A stretch of DNA of 64,000 nucleotides from Serilophus lunatus (taxonomy: Eukaryota > Chordata > Aves > Passeriformes > Eurylaimidae), in assembly GCA_013399895.1 (NCBI GenBank), contig VXBA01005476.1, positions 1,196,198 through 1,260,197 on the forward strand, read 5' to 3'. Every line of letters starts with the position of its first letter. The stretch's first letter is position 1. This document shows positions 59,851 to 64,000 of the stretch, one piece after another. The translations under genes and the position numbers were made by a program. The notes under the pieces are model-generated. The model searched no databases. It saw nothing but the letters and a program-made list of their open reading frames with translations, and was not told the DNA's origin.

Positions 59851-61489
59851 CTGGTAACACCACACTGGAGGTGGTTAGCACATGAAAAGCAGTTGCTGCA
59901 TCTCTGCTCCACTCCAGGGTTGACCTTATGTATTTAAAGTGCATTCAGTATCAATAACACATTGTCCCCAAAAACATTGTCTTCTTTTGCTTCTCAGCAA
60001 AAAGAAGTGTAGGCTTCATGCCCTTTGACTCATCATTACCAGGACTGCCTGGCTCTGGTCTGGCAAACCAGTGACAGAGCTCCCAGTCTTCCTCGTAAGA
60101 ACTCCCTGGAGAACAAGCTCCTTTGTGTCACTGGAGGAGCAGCACTTTGTGTTGCATAACCTTGGTAGGTTGCAACAGGTGGCATTGACAGCAGCAGCAA
60201 TTCTCTTGACAGCCTCGTCTAAACTCCTCTTCCTCTCTTTCCCTGCTTGTTTTTGCAGCAGCCATGGTACTGTGTTATGCAGCCACTTGCCATCTTGAGG
60301 GAAATGCAGAAGTGAAAGGGCCTGCTCACTCTGTCCATGTATCTTCTCCAGTTTCAGTAGTCTGAAAGGAAGAAGTCTGGTCTGATCTTTCAGAGCCCCT
60401 TGACAGTTAATGGCATGAGAAGTGTCCAGAAAACAGTTCACCCTGCTATGAAGAAGCTGTCAAAGATATGTTGGAGGGAAGGCCCTTTAGAAGTGTCTAT
60501 CTCTCACAGAGGGAGGGAGCCCTGCTGCTCACTTGCATTGGGCTCTCCTCTTCCAAACCCTGCCTAGAACACCCATACTGCCTGCTAAGTCTGGCACTGG
60601 GAACAGATTCCTCAGCCTTTCTGGTTTCTTTGAAAGCCCCTGAGAAAGCTTAGAAAGCCCCCAAAATTTTCTTAAAGTTGACTAAAAAGCAAAAGTCATT
60701 CTTGCTCAGTAATAGAACTCCATTTATGAAACAGCAATCATAGAGCAAGTTAGCCTAGGTATCCTCAAGATAAACATCCCTGATCCACCTCTGTTCAAAG
60801 CCAGCTGGTTAAATCTGCAGTAGCCACAGCTGGAAACAGCCATTGCATCAGAAAAAAAAACAGCTGTATGACTGCTTCTTCATTTGACCAGGGACCTCAC
60901 CAGCAGAGCAACCTTTGGGGCTGCCAAGTAGTCTACACTGCCTCCATCCCACCCCCAGCTCTGAGATGGCTTCCCTTGGCATCTGGATTTTAGATGCACT
61001 TCATTCCCGAAATTTTGTCTTCAAAGGATTCTCACAGTCTTTGATTGCAAGAAAACCTGTGCAAAACTATCAAATTAATAGTTCCCCCACCCTTGGCCCT
61101 TGCCTCTGGCCCCTGGCCTGCTAATGCATTTTGATTTGCATGTAGACTGCATATCCCTGGAACTTTTCCATCATAACAAGTTTAGGAAAAAGTACCTTGT
61201 GCTATAAAGGAAGTAATAATATCAAGTTTGGAAAACTATGTACCAGTTTGAATAGACTTGAAAGCCCACACCATCATATTCCCCTTACTTCCAAGACAAA
61301 GGCTGCCAGACTACTGTGTCCTGCAGGAAGAAGCTGCAGAGCTTGTCCTTTCCTGAGGGAGAACACAGGCCCTTCCTAAAGTCCCCTGGGGAAGGGGAGG
61401 AGGAGCTGAGAGTGAAACTGCTGCCTGCACCTCCTTCCATGGTTAACAAAGCATCCCCTGACAATACATAACCTACTAAAGAAGTCCTT
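59851..61489. other. Non-coding sequence, nothing recognised
   Basis: The frames 60016-60441 (minus, 141 aa) and 60071-60298 (plus) overlap antisense to each other and have no domain features. No repeats are recognised. Confidence 0.5.
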
Positions 61490-61700
61490 CATGTTCCCTG
61501 ATGGTAGGAAAGTAAGGACGGGATTTAATTTGCAGCAAAGAATATTTAGTCTGGACAGTAGGAAAGACTGTCCACAGGGGAAGACAGCATCACTATAGAG
61601 TGGACTGCCAAGGAAGGCTGTGGGGTCTCTATCTGCAGATGTCTTCAAGGTCACATTAGATAAAATTTTCTTGAAAGTGACACGGGAATGGGTTTAGCTG
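61490..61700 (+). mobile_element. Decayed CR1-type LINE, ORF2 C-terminal region
   Basis: On the plus strand the order of features matches the CR1 3' region: TTTGCAGCAAAGAATATTTA and CTGGACAGTAGGAAAGACTG, then GAGTGGACTGCCAAGGAAGG and TGTGGGGTCTCTATCTGCAG, then TCTTCAAGGTCACATTAGA. In the best frame the peptide reads SGLPRKAVGSLSADVFKVTL, matching the conserved 'W-LP-VV-SPSLEVFK-L' motif of CR1 ORF2, but a stop codon sits just before it where the conserved Trp would be. The terminal tail is not recognisable, so the copy is old. Confidence 0.75.
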
Positions 61701-62628
61701 TACCATGTGCCTTGTGAACTTTCTACAACTCTGAAAGACTGTTTTATGATAACCACTTTTGCCAATAGGGAAGACAGTATTCATTCATTTAACTGTTAAA
61801 GACACAAATCAAACCTGTCTCAGATGCTCACCTAAAGAAAACAGACCTTCTCTACTGACTAGAGGACCACCCTGGACAACAAAGCTGTCTTCCATGCTGC
61901 TGAAGTTCATCAATATGAATCGCACCTTGAAGACAGTCAGTGCAGCAGGAGATTTCTGAGAGAAATGGGCTTTTACAAAAAGCTCCAAGGATAGAAAGGG
62001 TAGAAAAACAGAGGCTATAAGCAGAGTGCAGATATTTAGCATGTATTTTTGGAAAAGCTTACCAGGATACACTGGATTCCCCATCACTTGAAGCATTTCA
62101 GTCAGGGAAAGTGTTTGGTGATGGTTTGGTACTGTGCCAGGTTCTCTGTCTGGAGAGCTGAAGGTCAGGCTGTGTGCTGATCAGTGGTATTTTTGGAGCA
62201 GACTGGAGTAGACCAGGAATAATCCTAATTATTCCACAATGACATCCTAGATACAACTTTCTAGAAGAGACAAGCTTCGCTAACCACACTTCTTTCTATT
62301 CTTCCCGTAACAGCTTGAGCAATGTTCCTCCATTCAGCTGCAAAGCAAGGTGCTTGGCTCTGTTTTCAACCAATCACCACTCAAATTTGAGAACACTTGT
62401 GGGCAACTTTGCATATAATCAGATTACTGCATGTTTTAGGAATGGAGTGTTCTAAATTGCAAAGGCACACACTTTTAGAAACAGTGCACATTTGTCAAGA
62501 GATAGCCAGTAAAACAGGGGATAACCCTCTTGGGACACATTTCTTGTGTCCTTACTTTAACCAACAGTAAAAGAGGATCTTGAATTAAGTATCTTGAGGA
62601 ACCACACAATAAAATTTTGAACCGAAAG
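61701..62628. other. Non-coding sequence, nothing recognised
   Basis: Short overlapping frames on both strands (61759-62289) are without features. No repeat is recognised after the CR1 remnant. Confidence 0.5.
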
Positions 62629-62642
62629 GAGAGAGAGAGAGA
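62629..62642. repeat. (GA)n microsatellite
   Basis: Seven GA units, followed by GATGGAGGAT. Confidence 0.9.
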
Positions 62643-62751
62643 TGGAGGATATAAAGTATAATTGCAGGTGGAGTTTGGAAGAAAGTAAATACCATTCAAC
62701 TTGAAAAAATAATTTCACACGCTAGCAAACAAAAATGAAATTTATAAGAAG

Positions 62752-62757
62752 TTTATT
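62752..62757 (-). terminator. Putative distal poly(A) signal AATAAA
   Basis: Minus strand reads CCAATCCAATAAACTTC, with TTTTTGTTTGCTAGCGTGTG about 15-35 bases downstream. The hexamer is canonical and a GU/U-rich downstream element is at the expected distance. Confidence 0.35.
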
Positions 62758-63077
62758 GGATTGGTAAAATGTAATAAAAAAGCATTTGTGATAGTTCTTC
62801 TGCAAAGAAAAAAGGCATCTGGCGATTTTGCATATCTATTTTCCCTTACAAAACATTTGAAAAGCATAACTGATAAAAAGGATAACAACTGAAAGAGCAG
62901 AGCAAAGAGGAAAATACATCTCAATATAATTGGATAATGCATAATAAAAATACAGAAAACACATGCTTAAAACAGCTTTCATTCTCTAACTGTAAAAAGT
63001 CATTTTACGTGTTGAATAAAAAATATATGCCGGTTGCTCTGAAAATTGCGGTTTAGAAGAGGTAACTAGCTGAGAAC

Positions 63078-63110
63078 AAATATATATATCTATATATATT
63101 TATAAATATA
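63078..63110. repeat. (TA)n microsatellite
   Basis: Interrupted TA repeats within the AT-rich block; likely variable in length. Confidence 0.85.
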
Positions 63111-63202
63111 GAAAATGTGTATACGCTGCATCTGTCCTCAGAACAAACTGGAATAAAAGATTTTCAATTCATGCACACAAGTTACCAGAGAAAAAAACTT
63201 CA

Positions 63203-63208
63203 TTTATT
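63203..63208 (-). terminator. Putative proximal poly(A) signal AATAAA
   Basis: Minus strand reads GGCAATAAATGAAG followed by TTTTTTTCTCTGG and then TTGTGTGC, again a canonical hexamer with a U/GU-rich downstream element. Confidence 0.3.
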
Positions 63209-63215
63209 GCCTAGC

Positions 63216-64000
63216 AGATAGATCCTGTAAGGTACTGACTGAATTTCCTGAGTGCCCTCAAAGCCCTATGGAAGTAGTCAGTGAGGGAGACAAGTGGCCT
63301 GATGGATTCAATGACAAGGGAGGCTACTCAGCAGCACGTAGGAGGTACGCTCAGCAACTCACAGGATTTGGGAAAATTTCAATGGCAGCAGGATTAGGCC
63401 CCTCACAGACTTGGGTAGTGCTTTTGCTCAGCAAGGAGTAAAACTCTGATACCCCCAAGCTCTGACAGACAGGAGACCAGTCCTGAAAGCTCAAGTAATG
63501 TTACTTCATTAGGATCTGATGGCATAGAATATGCAGCAGAAGGCATTCCTTATACAGGGAATGCTTCCTTGTTGCCCCTTCCTTGCCCAGATACCTAGGT
63601 TAGTGATTCACATTTAAAAGGAAGATGCTTCCCATACCACTGAGAGCCTCTGTCTGCTGATGCAGGACAAGAAGAAGCATGGCCAGTCACACTCCCCTCT
63701 CAACTGCAACGAAGACCGTAACACAAAACCGTCTCCATCTCAAGGGCTAAACCAACAACTACCATAAAGCTGAAACACCACCTCAAACCTGGCCTAGTCA
63801 TCCACTGTGGATTACTACACATCCAACAAAGATCATTGTTGGTGAACCCTCAAGCAGACAGGTCTGCAGCTGGCATGGATAGGCCAAAGCATAGCAGCTA
63901 TGTAGGACAAATACATTCCAGGGGGCACGTCCTCCTCAGAGTCTGAAACAGCTAAGTCAATCTCCCAGCTTTTGGGGGCATCTCCATGGGTCATTTAGCC
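63216..64000. other. Non-coding sequence; possible ancient repeat
   Basis: No exon is recognised. At 63377-63405 the string TTTCAATGGCAGCAGGATTA, followed by GGCCC, resembles 'ttcaatgggagcaggatcaggccc', a motif I associate with very old sauropsid SINE/LINE remnants. AGCAAGGAGTAAAACTCTGA at 63433-63452 may belong to the same copy. Confidence in the repeat is low. Confidence 0.35.

Larger units (their letters stand above)
62700..63215 (-). other. Candidate 3'UTR end of a leftward gene
   Basis: About 500 bp of strongly AT-rich unique DNA. On the minus strand it carries an AATAAA (plus coordinates 62752-62757) followed by a GU/U-rich element (plus 62718-62737), the normal layout of a vertebrate poly(A) site. 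A second AATAAA lies upstream in the transcript (plus 63203-63208), followed by a U-rich stretch. Two ordered sites and AU-rich DNA between them fit a 3'UTR with alternative polyadenylation. The coding exons would lie right of the window. AT-rich enhancer or plain background are alternatives. Confidence 0.3.

Noticed and set aside
1..64000. Prokaryotic features, CRISPR arrays, riboswitches, endogenous viral genes
   Set aside because: I looked for regularly spaced direct repeats, operon-like frames, and gag/pol/env-type frames or paired LTRs. None is visible, and base composition and CR1 content fit a bird-type nuclear genome.

Overview
This window looks like non-coding nuclear DNA from a vertebrate, most likely a bird. 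The main evidence is several remnants of the CR1 LINE, the dominant retrotransposon of birds and other sauropsids. Two show the characteristic CR1 3' end (minus strand near 2.9-3.2 kb, plus strand near 5.54-5.58 kb). One is a short tail scrap (26.64 kb), and one is a decayed piece of the ORF2 C-terminus (61.5-61.7 kb). The rest is mainly AT-rich unique sequence with short microsatellites, few recognisable repeats and no bacterial-style coding density. I see no rRNA, tRNA, CRISPR array, prokaryotic operon or recognisable complete protein-coding gene. The open reading frames are short, overlap one another on both strands, and translate to low-complexity or unrecognisable peptides, as expected by chance. 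The one clear exception is the CR1 ORF2 tail on the minus strand.

Layout: 0-10 kb is intergenic or intronic background with CR1 pieces, ancient MIR-like SINE remnants and one block at 1.62-1.83 kb that looks like a conserved non-coding element. A small CpG-rich patch lies at 11.0-11.15 kb and a larger one at 23.36-23.70 kb. A third, dense patch lies at 47.93-48.15 kb. Each of the three has a consensus splice donor on the minus strand at or just beside it, so each could be an alternative promoter or first exon of a leftward transcript. The 23.5 kb patch also has an open frame with a strong ATG context that runs into its donor. Between these are long featureless stretches, a C-tract that could form a G-quadruplex on the minus strand (33.93 kb), and an AT-rich, regulatory-looking block at 36.2-36.7 kb.

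The right third carries the strongest regulatory character. A homeodomain-site-rich block lies at 44.14-44.72 kb, and a series of similar blocks lies at 55.84-56.11, 58.79-59.16 and 59.56-59.85 kb. These contain repeated TAATTA cores and isolated retained CpGs, as developmental enhancers often do. A 68-bp tandem duplication (two differences between copies) sits immediately next to the first of that series, and an upstream 12-bp inverted copy matches both units exactly. The right edge (62.70-63.21 kb) is strongly AT-rich and has two good minus-strand poly(A) signals. It may be the 3'UTR end of a gene transcribed leftward whose coding exons lie beyond the window.

No cooperating set of genes can be described. 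The most defensible reading is a gene desert or large intron containing scattered cis-regulatory elements. All statements about conservation are impressions from base composition and motif content and need alignment to other genomes.
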